In this document: in pieces, positions 9,127 through 19,761 of the stretch
Layout: every line of letters starts with the position of its first letter
How positions within the stretch are numbered: position 1 is the first letter of the stretch
Origin: Opitutales bacterium
GTDB taxonomy: Bacteria > Verrucomicrobiota > Verrucomicrobiia > Opitutales > Seribacteraceae
DNA length: 64,000 bases
Assembly: GCA_028042835.1 (NCBI GenBank)
Contig: JAOFOL010000003.1
Coordinates: 1-64,000 of the forward strand
Reading direction: 5' to 3'
Notes under the pieces: model-generated
The model's database searches: none
What the model saw: only the letters and a program-made list of their open reading frames with translations
Told to the model about the DNA's origin: nothing
Position numbers and translations under genes: made by a program

Positions 9127-11304
9127 CTAATATACCGGAGGTTTCCAACCATCTGGCAACCTCCCTTGGGGGCGCACCCCTTTTGAACCCTTTGGGATCC
9201 CGTGCTGTTTTACTGAGAGTAGAGGTAAATTATCAGCTAGGTGTTTAATTTTCATTTCTTTAAACTCAATTATCATCGGTGGACCTTTGTGTACCTGCAT
9301 AGCAAGTACACCTTCCATCGAGCGTCCTTTTTTGTCTAAATCGATCAGGTCTGCTGTTGGATGTCCGTCTATCCAGTGACGGTGATGATTTGCTTCCACT
9401 AACACCCGGTAGTCATGCCATTCCCCTGGAGTAAACTCTTTCACCTCAAAAGCTCCAACGACCCAGGGTTGTCCAGATGGATCAACAATGACTTTCTCAC
9501 CGGTATGGGAAAGAATTCGCCTCCCTCGCTCCTCATACAGCATACCATTGTATTTAGACTGATTAGCTACCACATCACATTGGTATCCAGTTACCACATC
9601 GAGTCCGATATCTGCTCGGGAACGTCCACGGTATTGAATACCGCTGTTCCCTCCCTCCGTAACTCGAACTTTTACCCGAAGATCAAAATTTCTAACTGTA
9701 GATGCCTTCCAGGTAATAAAACGATTCATTTTCAAAGAACCATCCGTTCGGCCGATCAGCACCCCATCTTGCTTGGACCAATATTTTGAATCTCCCGACC
9801 AGTTACGGATTCGGTTTCCGGGTGCTATCAGATTGGCGAAACCATCGACACTAGGGCGATTGGCCACTTTAGCCGCAGAAACCGGATGTGGGTCCGTTGA
9901 TCTGGAAAAAGGTTGTTTCATAGGAGATAAGGGACCCCCCAGTTCCTTGACTCGTCGATCCGTCAATCCCCTCATTTGCTTGAGAGTGTCTAAATACTTG
10001 GGATTACTTGCCAAGTTGGTCAGTTCATCAGGATCGATTTTTAAATCATGCAGGAATTCGTAATTTTTTTCATCCACATAGCGAACATACTTATAACGCC
10101 CACCTCGTATCCCTTCGAATGCAGGAATTCGATGGCGCACCGCAAAGTGTTCGTGAAATGTATATTCACGCCAAGATGATGGATTTGAATCAGAAATTAA
10201 TTTTGCAAAAGTTTTACCCTGGTATCTTTTCGGAATTTCTACCCCTGCCCAAGAAAGAAAAGTCGATGGAAGATCGAGATTCAAAACAGATTCCTGCCGG
10301 ACCTGTCCACGGGCTTTTCCTTTAACCCGTGGATCATACACGACCATCGGAACACGGAGTGATTCTTCATAGTGTGACCATTTACCGGCAAATCCGCGAT
10401 TCCCCATGTGATATCCGTTATCTGCGGTGTAAACAATAATGGTATTTTCAGCTAATCCTTGTTTTTCCAATGCTTTCAGAAACCGACCAATTGCATTATC
10501 AATTCCACTGACCATTCGGAAGTAAGCCCGCATATTGGTTCGATAGCGTTCATCTGTATTCCAACGCCAAAAAAATCGTTCCCGATTAATAGTTGTCTTC
10601 AGAAAGTCTGGTTGTTTTTCAAAAATCGCCGGATCATTCAATCGAGGAGGAGCAATCTCATCATCCTCATACATTCCATCCATCGTTCGGGGCCAGGGGA
10701 AATGTCCAATTCCTGGACGCCGGTCACCATCTTCAGCATGGCACGCATTAAACCACATATTCATGGCAAACGGTTTATCCTTAGGCTGAGCTTCAATAAA
10801 TTCGATCCCCCGATCCACGATCAGTTCCGTTTCATGGCGAAGGGTTCCATCCTCCTGTTTTTTATAAAACGGATTTCTGCCAATTGGATGAAACTCATCA
10901 AAATGATCCTGAGCTTTCCATCCTTTGGGCATTTTCGCATGCCACTTCCCTGCAAAGCCAGTCCGGTATCCCGCGTCCCTTAGATAATCAACATACAATT
11001 TATCCACCGCTTCCGGCTTAGCCATATCATGATTTCCAGGTACGCCATAACTACGTCCAGTTAAGCCTGTAAGAATAGTCGTTCGGCTAACCCAGCAAAT
11101 CGACTGGCTCACAAACGCATTTTCAAAACGGGTGCCCTCTTTTGCTAATCTATCAATATGTGGAGTCTCCACCAAAGGGTGCCCGTAGCACCCAAGCACG
11201 CTTGAAGTCTGATCATCTGTAAAGAAGAAGACTATATTTGGCTTTTTAGCTAAAACCGTGCTGATGAAGTGAAGAAATACAAGGAGGAGGAAATAATTTT
11301 TCAT
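9127..11304 (-). CDS. Sulfatase with C-terminal DUF1080 (3-keto-disaccharide hydrolase-like) domain
   Basis: KPNIVFFFTDDQTSSVLGCYG, SQSICWVSRTTILTG, GKWHAKMPKGW; C-terminal NWSGDSKYWSKQDGVLIGR...GNSGIQYRGR...PGEWHDYRVLVEANHHRHWIDG is DUF1080-like. Confidence 0.9.
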   Translation of the reverse strand: MKNYFLLLVFLHFISTVLAKKPNIVFFFTDDQTSSVLGCYGHPLVETPHIDRLAKEGTRFENAFVSQSICWVSRTTILTGLTGRSYGVPGNHDMAKPEAVDKLYVDYLRDAGYRTGFAGKWHAKMPKGWKAQDHFDEFHPIGRNPFYKKQEDGTLRHETELIVDRGIEFIEAQPKDKPFAMNMWFNACHAEDGDRRPGIGHFPWPRTMDGMYEDDEIAPPRLNDPAIFEKQPDFLKTTINRERFFWRWNTDERYRTNMRAYFRMVSGIDNAIGRFLKALEKQGLAENTIIVYTADNGYHMGNRGFAGKWSHYEESLRVPMVVYDPRVKGKARGQVRQESVLNLDLPSTFLSWAGVEIPKRYQGKTFAKLISDSNPSSWREYTFHEHFAVRHRIPAFEGIRGGRYKYVRYVDEKNYEFLHDLKIDPDELTNLASNPKYLDTLKQMRGLTDRRVKELGGPLSPMKQPFSRSTDPHPVSAAKVANRPSVDGFANLIAPGNRIRNWSGDSKYWSKQDGVLIGRTDGSLKMNRFITWKASTVRNFDLRVKVRVTEGGNSGIQYRGRSRADIGLDVVTGYQCDVVANQSKYNGMLYEERGRRILSHTGEKVIVDPSGQPWVVGAFEVKEFTPGEWHDYRVLVEANHHRHWIDGHPTADLIDLDKKGRSMEGVLAMQVHKGPPMIIEFKEMKIKHLADNLPLLSVKQHGIPKGSKGVRPQGRLPDGWKPPVY

Positions 11305-11364
11305 ACAAGGGTCTATGTCTTAAAAAAGATAATTATTATGTTTTGAAAAAAAACACGAACAGTT

Positions 11365-12732
11365 TTACTTCTTAAAATTCACCAGTTCATCTTGGTTCGC
11401 TTTTGCCAATTTTATGAGAGTTTGAACTCTGTCCGGATATTCTGCTGCCCAGTTTCTTTTTTCTCCTGAATCTTCCTTCAAATTTACAAGAAATAATTTC
11501 TTATCCTGTCTGTTCATTTCGGGAATGTCATCTGGACGAATGTTCTCCCTAGCATTCGCGTATAATTTCCAATCTCCTTCCCTCATCACCCATTGCCCAT
11601 TCTGATTACCAAGCTGCCAATAGTATCGTTTGTGGGGGGATTCAGATTTGGAATCGTGCACGACTTCAGATATTGATTTACCGTCTAATCTATGACCTTC
11701 AGGAATCTTTGCCCCAGTCCATTCGGCAAGGGTTGGCCACCAGTCAGTACCGGCTACAAACTGATCTCTTGTCTCACCCTTGGCAATTTCTGCAGGCCAC
11801 GAAACCACTGATGGTACTTTAATCCCACCTTCAAATAAATTGCCCTTATGCCCACGGTAAGGACCGGCACTCCCACCACCGCCAAAAGTACGATCCTCCA
11901 CACTATGCCCATGATCAGACTGAAAGATAAAAATGGTATTTTCCCGTAAGCCCTCTTCCGTAAGATGACTAAGTACCTGGCCTATCAATTCATCGGTCGT
12001 ACTCATAAACGCCGCATATTTATCCCTTGGATGGGCTAGGCCCTGAAATTTTTCACGCCATTTATTTGTTGCCTGTAAAGGATAGTGCGGCCAATTGATC
12101 GCCCAATAAATAAAAAAGGGAGTGGATTTATTTTTTGAAATAAAAGAATTACACTCGGATACCATTAAATCTCCAAAATATTCCCCATCTCTCCAAATTT
12201 CCTTACCTTGCCTCCAAAGGTCATGGCGATTTGGACCAGACCAGTAAAAAAAATGACTGTAATTATCAATACAGCCTCCCATATGTCCGAAAGAATAATC
12301 AAAACCCTGTCCATTCGGCATAGTCTCGGGAGTAAAGCCTAGGTGCCACTTTCCTATATGACCAGTGCTATATCCATTGTTCCTTAAGAGTTCCGCAAGA
12401 GTGATCTCAGAACTGGGCATCCCCGGTTTCCCTCTAGATGAACTGACATTGGCAGGGACGCCTGCTCTTGCCGGGATCCGACCAGTTAACAAACCTGCCC
12501 GTGAAGCCGAACATATTGCAGAAGGTGCATACATATTGGTAAATCGAATACCCGTCTCCGCCAATCGGTCGATAGTAGGTGTATACAAATCCTTCGCACC
12601 GTAACATCCAGCATCCACGCTTCCCTGATCATCGGTGTAAACAAAAATGACATTTGGTTTTGATTGATTTGCATGGACGAACCCTATGCTGAAAATAAAA
12701 AGGAATAGATTAAATTGAAAGTAACCGTTCAT
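11365..12732 (-). CDS. Sulfatase (arylsulfatase A-like)
   Basis: KPNVIFVYTDDQGSVDAGCYG, SAICSASRAGLLTG (FGly motif CSASR), GKWHLG, FQSDHGHSVE. Confidence 0.92.
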   Translation of the reverse strand: MNGYFQFNLFLFIFSIGFVHANQSKPNVIFVYTDDQGSVDAGCYGAKDLYTPTIDRLAETGIRFTNMYAPSAICSASRAGLLTGRIPARAGVPANVSSSRGKPGMPSSEITLAELLRNNGYSTGHIGKWHLGFTPETMPNGQGFDYSFGHMGGCIDNYSHFFYWSGPNRHDLWRQGKEIWRDGEYFGDLMVSECNSFISKNKSTPFFIYWAINWPHYPLQATNKWREKFQGLAHPRDKYAAFMSTTDELIGQVLSHLTEEGLRENTIFIFQSDHGHSVEDRTFGGGGSAGPYRGHKGNLFEGGIKVPSVVSWPAEIAKGETRDQFVAGTDWWPTLAEWTGAKIPEGHRLDGKSISEVVHDSKSESPHKRYYWQLGNQNGQWVMREGDWKLYANARENIRPDDIPEMNRQDKKLFLVNLKEDSGEKRNWAAEYPDRVQTLIKLAKANQDELVNFKK

Positions 12733-12833
12733 AAAAATTATAATATCTCTGTGGATTAATCTTCATCAATTTAAAAGGGAAGAATCAAAGAAGTAATTTC
12801 AGACAGTGCGGAAATGATCGAATTTCTTGATCC

Positions 12834-13493
12834 TTGCTAATGAATAAAATTTCTACCATTTATGTAAATCATTATTATACACATAATCTCATGACATCTA
12901 CCGTTATTACACTTATCGTTATAGGCATATTAGGCCTATTTATTATCTTCGCTATTATTGGTGTTTACAACAAACTGGTTACTTTAAAAAATCGGTTTGA
13001 AAATGCGTTCTCTCAAATTGAAGTTCAATTACAAAGACGCTATGACCTGATTCCCAACTTGATTGAAACAGTTAAAGGATACATGGCTCATGAAAAGGAA
13101 ACTTTAGAAGCGGTTATCCAGGCTCGTAATCAGGCACAGAGCAGTCTGCAAACTGCATCACAAAATCCCGGTGATGCATCAGCCATGGCGGGACTCGCGG
13201 GAGCGGAAGGCATGCTTGGCGGAGCTCTTGGCAGAATCTTCGCGCTTTCCGAAAGCTACCCTGACCTCAAAGCCAATCAAAATATGGCAAATTTACAGGA
13301 GGAATTAAGCAGTACGGAAAACAAGGTCGCTTTCTCCAGGCAAGCATTCAACGATTCCGTGACCACTTATAATACATACAAGCAGACTTTTCCCCCCGTA
13401 TTTTTTGCAGGCATGTTTGGACATGGACAAGACGCCACCCTTTTAGAATTCGAGACTGAAAAAATTAAGAAAGCACCAAAAGTCCAGTTTTAA
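12834..13493 (+). CDS. LemA family protein
   Basis: N-terminal TM helix and LKNRFENAFSQIEVQLQRRYDLIPNLIETVKGYMAHEKETLEAVIQARN. Track start is TTG; an ATG lies at 12840. Confidence 0.9.
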   Translation: MLMNKISTIYVNHYYTHNLMTSTVITLIVIGILGLFIIFAIIGVYNKLVTLKNRFENAFSQIEVQLQRRYDLIPNLIETVKGYMAHEKETLEAVIQARNQAQSSLQTASQNPGDASAMAGLAGAEGMLGGALGRIFALSESYPDLKANQNMANLQEELSSTENKVAFSRQAFNDSVTTYNTYKQTFPPVFFAGMFGHGQDATLLEFETEKIKKAPKVQF

Positions 13494-13524
13494 TCTTTTA
13501 TATTAGTGCCCAGGCATCTGCTCA

Positions 13525-15414
13525 ATGGACTTCTTCTCGGAACAAGATCAAGCACGAAAGCGTTCAAAATGGCTTGTTTTGCTTTTCTGTCTCGCAGTCA
13601 TCAGCATTGCACTCTCCGTCTTTTTTTTACTCAGTTATTTTTCCGAACCTAGTTGGGAGCTTTTTTGGCTAACCGGTGGAGGAACCGTTGGCGTGGTTGC
13701 CTTGGCAAGTATTGGTCGAATTGCATCCCTCTCTTCTGGGGGATCTGTAGTGGCAGAATCTCTCGGTGGGCACCTCATCTCTTCCAATACCAAAGATCCT
13801 CAAAAGCGTAGAATTCTTAATATCGTGGAGGAAATGGCAATTGCATCTGGAACTCCCGTACCGCCTGTATATCTCATGGAAGAAAAAGGAATCAATGCAT
13901 TTGCGGCGGGGTATTCTGCAAACAACGCGGTAATTGGAATTACCCGAGGTTGCGCAGAGAAATTAAATCGTGACCAACTTCAAGGAGTAGTCGCCCATGA
14001 ATTCAGCCACATCCTCAACGGAGATATGCGATTAAACATCAAACTTACCGGTTTAATATTCGGGATCGTATTCCTATCAAGAATCGGACAAATCCTCATG
14101 CGTGTGGCTGCCCTCTCCGGTGGAGGAAGAAGAAAGAAAGATGATGGAACTGCCGCATTGCTGGTTCTTGGACTTGCTCTTTTACTTCTTGGATTAGTTG
14201 GTGGCTTTTTTGGATCTTTAATCCGGGCAGCGGTCAGTAGACAAAGAGAATTTCTTGCGGATGCATCCGCAGTTCAGTTTACCCGCAATCCGGAAGGCAT
14301 TAGCGGAGCACTCAAAAGAATTGGTGGATTCTCTACTGGGTCCACACTGGAGACTGCAACAGCAAGTGATTTTTCCCACATGTTTTTTGGATCAGCCCTC
14401 AGCAGTATTTTTGCAACCCATCCACCCCTCGAACAACGTATTAGAAAAATTGAGCCTAACTGGAAAGATTCGTATCCAAAAACAGATGAAATCGTAGAAA
14501 AAATCGATCCAAAATCAGAAAAAATTTCGGGGTTTGCAGGGGCGACTGGTACATCTTCTTCTTCTCAATCCAAAGTCACACCCAAGAGGGTCTCTGAAAA
14601 CTTTGCTGATGTATTTGTAGGTCCCACACCCGATAATATCATACAGGCCCGCGAACTCTTAGCAGGTATACCCGCCACTCTACTCGATCTTTGCAAGGAA
14701 CCTTTCGGTGCCCGATGCGTTATTTTCGCAATTCTTTTGGATACTGTAGATCCAGCGATGCGAGACCAACAGGTCAGTTTTATCCAAAACCGATTGGAAA
14801 CAGATACCGATATTCTAACACTCAAAATCTTTTCCCTGTTAAACTCGATTTCCTGTTTTGAAAAATTTGCCTTAATTGAGGAGTGTGCCTCTCCGTTACG
14901 GGAACTTTCTTCTCGCCAACTTGAGGGATTTTCCGAGGTGGTTGACATCTTAATCAAGATGGACCAGAGAGTTGACCTTTTTGAATGGAGTATCCAAAAA
15001 GTGATTTTTAATCATTTAAACATGGAGGAAAAAGCAAAGTCTCACAATCCTCACGGATCAGCTGGATTGACTGCCAACCACGATAGATGTGCTCAATTCC
15101 TCGGAGCACTTGCTCATTACGGAGGTGATAAAAAAAATGCTGAGGCCGCTTTCCTAAAAGGGATCAATCTATTGAGCCCAAAATCTCAGTCCACGATACC
15201 TGCCATTGAATATTGTGGGATTGATGCATTGGAAAAAATCCTGCCCCGCTTACAAAAAATGAGTGCTTCAGCCAAACGAACATTTCTTTCTGCCTGCATA
15301 GCCACCGCTACACATGATAATCAAATTTCAGAAATCGAATTTTTAATTTTGAGGGGACTGGCGGCGGCAATTTCATGCCCGATGGGGCTACATCTTCCAG
15401 AGAGTCCTGCATAG
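13525..15414 (+). CDS. M48-family (HtpX-like) zinc metalloprotease with long C-terminal extension
   Basis: VAHEFSHILNGDMRL (HExxH), TM segments, AAVSRQREFLADASAVQFTRNPEGISGALKRIG; follows lemA. Confidence 0.9.
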   Translation: MDFFSEQDQARKRSKWLVLLFCLAVISIALSVFFLLSYFSEPSWELFWLTGGGTVGVVALASIGRIASLSSGGSVVAESLGGHLISSNTKDPQKRRILNIVEEMAIASGTPVPPVYLMEEKGINAFAAGYSANNAVIGITRGCAEKLNRDQLQGVVAHEFSHILNGDMRLNIKLTGLIFGIVFLSRIGQILMRVAALSGGGRRKKDDGTAALLVLGLALLLLGLVGGFFGSLIRAAVSRQREFLADASAVQFTRNPEGISGALKRIGGFSTGSTLETATASDFSHMFFGSALSSIFATHPPLEQRIRKIEPNWKDSYPKTDEIVEKIDPKSEKISGFAGATGTSSSSQSKVTPKRVSENFADVFVGPTPDNIIQARELLAGIPATLLDLCKEPFGARCVIFAILLDTVDPAMRDQQVSFIQNRLETDTDILTLKIFSLLNSISCFEKFALIEECASPLRELSSRQLEGFSEVVDILIKMDQRVDLFEWSIQKVIFNHLNMEEKAKSHNPHGSAGLTANHDRCAQFLGALAHYGGDKKNAEAAFLKGINLLSPKSQSTIPAIEYCGIDALEKILPRLQKMSASAKRTFLSACIATATHDNQISEIEFLILRGLAAAISCPMGLHLPESPA

Positions 15415-15431
15415 AAGAATACAACTGATCC

Positions 15432-16532
15432 TCAAATAGTGATCTCTGCTCCACCTTTCGCAGCAGACTCCATAGATGCCATCATCAGTCTCTGGGTAAG
15501 TAAGGTAATCATTGGCCAGTGAGGATCCGGCTCACCTCCCATTGCCAAGCCCGAAAAAGTACGAAATAAATTCGTCTCCTGAGCATTCCGATGACTACTT
15601 GCATATTCATCCACTTGATGACTGGTTTCTTTCCGTTCCATTCGAAAGTCACAAATATCACAATCAAAGGAAGCATTTGATGAAAGAAAACCAATTCGGT
15701 TTCCATAGTAAGGAAGAACAAAATCATCGACTCTTATATTTCCCTTGGTTCCACTGATATGAGCGAACTGTTGATGTTCAGTCAAAAAGGAACAATAGAA
15801 AGAGGCGGACACACCATCAAAAAATACTTCACCGGTGAATTCAGTGGGGACGGGTCGGGGACTATCTGATCTTGCAGAAGAATTCAAAATTCGCCCAGTT
15901 ATCTTTTTTGGTTTTTCATACTTCATTGCCCAAAGAATAAAACGGAGAGTATACCATCCCAAGTCACCCAGGCAGCCATGCGGTTCAAGATCACTGTGCA
16001 TACGAATATTTTCTGTTAGAAACTCATCAGGTGCACAAAAGCTAAACTGAGTATTTATACGGCGAAGCTTACCGATGCTGGTGCCATCCTCCATAACTTC
16101 TCTAATCCTGTTTAACCGATTACTGTGCATAAACATAACCCCGTCCATAAACTGAACCCCGGCACGGTCACAGGCAGTTATAATTTCCTCAACCTGCTCG
16201 ACAGTCGTACCACATGGTTTTTCGCTTAATAAATGTTTACCTGCAGCCGCCACTTTCAATGCCCATTCTGCCCGTAACCCAGTGGGAAGTGGTAGATAGA
16301 TCGCATCTATGTCGTCGCGGGCAAGAAGCTCATCATAACTACCCATCGCTTCTGGAGTAACTTCATGAACCACCTGGGAACTACAACGGTCAATAAAATC
16401 CTGCGATTTAGAAATATCACGACTCGCCACTGCGACCAGTTCAGCATTTTCTGCATTTCGTATTGATTGCCAATTTTTTTGGGCTATCCCTGCAGATCCA
16501 AGAATTCCCCAACGACATGTTTTTTTGCTCAT
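15432..16532 (-). CDS. Gfo/Idh/MocA family oxidoreductase
   Basis: WGILGSAGIAQKNWQSIRNAENAELVAVASRD; GKHLLSEKPCGTT; MDGVMFMHSNRL. Confidence 0.9.
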   Translation of the reverse strand: MSKKTCRWGILGSAGIAQKNWQSIRNAENAELVAVASRDISKSQDFIDRCSSQVVHEVTPEAMGSYDELLARDDIDAIYLPLPTGLRAEWALKVAAAGKHLLSEKPCGTTVEQVEEIITACDRAGVQFMDGVMFMHSNRLNRIREVMEDGTSIGKLRRINTQFSFCAPDEFLTENIRMHSDLEPHGCLGDLGWYTLRFILWAMKYEKPKKITGRILNSSARSDSPRPVPTEFTGEVFFDGVSASFYCSFLTEHQQFAHISGTKGNIRVDDFVLPYYGNRIGFLSSNASFDCDICDFRMERKETSHQVDEYASSHRNAQETNLFRTFSGLAMGGEPDPHWPMITLLTQRLMMASMESAAKGGAEITI

Positions 16533-16639
16533 AAAATTTTTTAATGCACATAAAAAGGAAAAGGGTCGAGTCAGAATAATCCTCCTAATTAGCCTGACCC
16601 CCTTGACTCATGCTTATCAAATCTCAATGGTAAGACTTT

Positions 16640-18163
16640 ATGAATATTTTAAAAAGAGTTCTTTTCATTCATACTTTTATCCTTTCGAATATGGTCTCTT
16701 ATGGTGCCGATAAGAACATAATTTTTTTTATAACCGATGATCAATCTCCGACTCTTGGATGCTATGGTGATCCTGTAGCCAGGACGCCGGCAATCGATGC
16801 TCTTGCGAAAGATGGTACACTTTTCCTTAACGCCTTTGCCACCACAGCCAGCTGTTCTGCAAGTCGTTCCGTGGTAATGAGTGGACTGCATAATCATGCC
16901 AACGGTCAGTACGGTCACCAGCATTCATTTCACAAATTTTCCAGTTACTTTAATATCATCGGTCTGTCCCTACCTCGCAACCTGGCCAAAGAAGGCTACC
17001 GTACTGGACATATTGGTAAATACCATGTCTCTCCCGAAGAAGTTTTTCATTTTGATACCTACCTTAAAGGAAATTCTCGTAATGCAGTGCAAATGGCCGA
17101 GCAGGCAAAAGAATTCTTATCAGCGAAAAGCGACCAGCCCTTCTTTCTCTATTTTGCAACTTCTGACCCTCACCGCGGGGGAGGCAAGGATATGACCTCG
17201 AAAAATAAACTCAAACCTGACCTCTTTGGTAATAAGCCGGAGGGAAAATCCCATGATGGAGTTGAGGAAGAATTTTATGACCCCAAGAAGGTTCCGATTC
17301 CATCTTTTCTGCCCAACACATCGGAGACTCGTGAAGAACTTGCTCAATATTACCAAAGCGTATCTAGAATCGATCAGGGAGTTGCAAGACTCGTTAAAAT
17401 CCTCCGTGAAAATGATCTTTATGATAAGACCATGATTGTGTTCACCTCCGATCACGGCATGGCATTTGCCGGAGGTAAGACCACCGTGTACGAAGGCGGC
17501 CTCCGTGTTCCATTTGTTGTGAGAAACCCTTATCTAAAAAAGCGGGGTGTTCGTCACTCCGCGATGATCAGTCATATTGATATCACTCCATCTCTTCTCG
17601 ATTTTGCCGGGGCTTTGGACTCTAAACATAATCGCCCTCTTCGATGGGAGGACCCAAATAAAGCCTTTCCCGTCCCCAAGTCCAAAGCACCCAAGGACAA
17701 CCGTGGAGTCACTGCCAAAATGTCATCCTATCATGGAAAGTCATGGATAGGAATTTTGGAGCAAGCCGAAAACACTCATTGGAATAGCATCTTTGCATCT
17801 CATACTTTTCATGAAATTCAAATGTATTACCCCATGCGAGTCTATCGTGATAAGGAATATAAACTGATCTGGAATATTGCACACCCCCTTCCCTATCCTT
17901 TTGCCTCGGACCTTTGGGCAGCAAGCAGTTTTCAGGCACAGTATCAGAAGTCTCTAAGTGCTCCCTATGGTAAAAAAACCGTCCGAGAATACATCCATCG
18001 CCCTGAATTTGAATTCTTCAAGATAAAGGATGATCCCGAAGAATCTGATAACCTAGCCGGGAATCCCAAGTTTTCTGCCAAACTAGATGAATATAAAGAA
18101 AAGTTGAAATCTGCTCAAAAAAAATTCCAAGACCCATGGATCATGAAATGGTCATATGAATAA
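16640..18163 (+). CDS. Sulfatase (heparan N-sulfatase/sulfamidase-like)
   Basis: KNIIFFITDDQSPTLGCYGD, TTASCSASRSVVMSGLHNHANGQYGHQHSFHKF, GKYHVSP, TSDHGMAFAGGKTTVYEGGLRVPF. Confidence 0.9.
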   Translation: MNILKRVLFIHTFILSNMVSYGADKNIIFFITDDQSPTLGCYGDPVARTPAIDALAKDGTLFLNAFATTASCSASRSVVMSGLHNHANGQYGHQHSFHKFSSYFNIIGLSLPRNLAKEGYRTGHIGKYHVSPEEVFHFDTYLKGNSRNAVQMAEQAKEFLSAKSDQPFFLYFATSDPHRGGGKDMTSKNKLKPDLFGNKPEGKSHDGVEEEFYDPKKVPIPSFLPNTSETREELAQYYQSVSRIDQGVARLVKILRENDLYDKTMIVFTSDHGMAFAGGKTTVYEGGLRVPFVVRNPYLKKRGVRHSAMISHIDITPSLLDFAGALDSKHNRPLRWEDPNKAFPVPKSKAPKDNRGVTAKMSSYHGKSWIGILEQAENTHWNSIFASHTFHEIQMYYPMRVYRDKEYKLIWNIAHPLPYPFASDLWAASSFQAQYQKSLSAPYGKKTVREYIHRPEFEFFKIKDDPEESDNLAGNPKFSAKLDEYKEKLKSAQKKFQDPWIMKWSYE

Positions 18164-18215
18164 GCTATATTTTCAAAGATTGAAATCTTTACCCCCTCAA
18201 TTGGTAAAGCTTGTT

Positions 18216-19709
18216 CTATTTTTTTAATCCTAATATGGATTCAGCAGAGGAACTCCACTTTTCAAATTCCTCAATCTCTTTAACTTTGGAAATTACACGA
18301 AGATTTTTCCCAAAAGTGGGAATCATCATCGTAAGTTTTTTCTGCACATCTTCTTTTGCAAATAAACCCGGAAAGCATTTTTGAGCGACATCCAGGACAA
18401 TATTCACACAAACGGAAGCACCGGGAGAAGCCCCCAGTAAAGCGGAAATACTTCGATCTTCGGTGGTGACAACTTCTGTCCCAAAATGAACAATACCGGC
18501 ATCTCCATCCTCTTTTTTAATTGCCTGCACTCGAATCCCAGCATCGATCAGTTTCCAATTCTCCGCTTTTGCTTCAGGATAAAAATTTTGCAGCTCTTTA
18601 ATCCGTGTGCTCATTCTCTGCAAGCCCTGCTGGATCAAGTACCCAACGAGAGGAAGATTTGTAATACCCACTTTTACTAAAGTCAGCCAGTTATGAATTT
18701 TAATCGAGCCAGGTAAATCAAGAAAACTACCGCCCCGATGTAAAAACTTAGTCGTCCAGGCAGCGTAAGGTCCAAAAAGGAGTGCCTTTTTCCCATCCAG
18801 TATCCGACTATCTAAATGCGGGACAGCCATAGTTGGTGCCGCCCCCGGAGATAATCCATAAACCTTGGCATGATGTTTCCGTACTACCTCCGGCTCTTCA
18901 CAAATTAACCATTGTCCACCGATAGGGAATCCGCCATAGCCACGAATTTCCTTCACTCCCGCTTTTTGTAGAAGTGGAAGTGAACCTCCACCGGCACCGA
19001 TAAATACAAACTTTGTCCGTACTGTACGAATGCTTCCATCCACTAAATTTTTAATCTTAACATGCCATCCATCTGTACTTTGGTTCAGATCTACCACCCG
19101 GGCTTGAACATGAAATGAACACCCCTCCTGCTTCCCCAACCACTGAATAAGTTTACGGGAAGCCTCACCAAAATCGACATCTGTTCCCGCCTCCATATAT
19201 GTTGCCGCAACCGGTTCTTCATCCCGACCATCCACCAGCAATGGTGCCCACTGACGGATCTGTTCTCGATCCTCAGAATATTTCATCTTTGCAAAAAATG
19301 GATGTTTTTTAAGACCCGTATACCGGGACTTCAGAAAATCAACCTGTTCCTGCCCGTAGACAAAGCTAATATGAGGGACCTGATTGATAAACTCCGAGGG
19401 TTGATCGATCATTCCAGTCCTGACTGCATGTGCCCAAAACTGCTTGGTCTGCTCAAATTCCTCAAAAATTTCAATCGCCTTTCCCACTTTGACCTCACCG
19501 TCATCACCTCTCTCCAGTGTGTACGCGACTTCACATATACCAGCATGTCCGGTACCCGCATTATTCCATCCGTTCGAGCTCTCGTGGGATAAATCCTTGG
19601 TCACCTCAAATAACTGAATCTTCAACCCGGGGTCCAATTGTTTAAGCAAAGGACCTAGATTTGCAGACATTACACCACTACCAATTAATATAACGTCAGT
19701 TTCTTCCAT
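18216..19709 (-). CDS. mqo: Malate:quinone oxidoreductase
   Basis: DVILIGSGVMSANLGPLLKQLDP, NGWNNAGTGHAG, QVPHISFVYG, LLGASPGASVCVNIVLDV. Confidence 0.93.
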   Translation of the reverse strand: MEETDVILIGSGVMSANLGPLLKQLDPGLKIQLFEVTKDLSHESSNGWNNAGTGHAGICEVAYTLERGDDGEVKVGKAIEIFEEFEQTKQFWAHAVRTGMIDQPSEFINQVPHISFVYGQEQVDFLKSRYTGLKKHPFFAKMKYSEDREQIRQWAPLLVDGRDEEPVAATYMEAGTDVDFGEASRKLIQWLGKQEGCSFHVQARVVDLNQSTDGWHVKIKNLVDGSIRTVRTKFVFIGAGGGSLPLLQKAGVKEIRGYGGFPIGGQWLICEEPEVVRKHHAKVYGLSPGAAPTMAVPHLDSRILDGKKALLFGPYAAWTTKFLHRGGSFLDLPGSIKIHNWLTLVKVGITNLPLVGYLIQQGLQRMSTRIKELQNFYPEAKAENWKLIDAGIRVQAIKKEDGDAGIVHFGTEVVTTEDRSISALLGASPGASVCVNIVLDVAQKCFPGLFAKEDVQKKLTMMIPTFGKNLRVISKVKEIEEFEKWSSSAESILGLKK

Positions 19710-19761
19710 ATGATAAAATCTTAATTTAACTAAATTTCACAAAATCTCTAAACACATAAAC

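Noticed and set aside
10459-10983. 174-aa ORF antisense to the sulfatase-DUF1080 gene
   Set aside because: No recognisable motif; overlaps an unambiguous coding strand.
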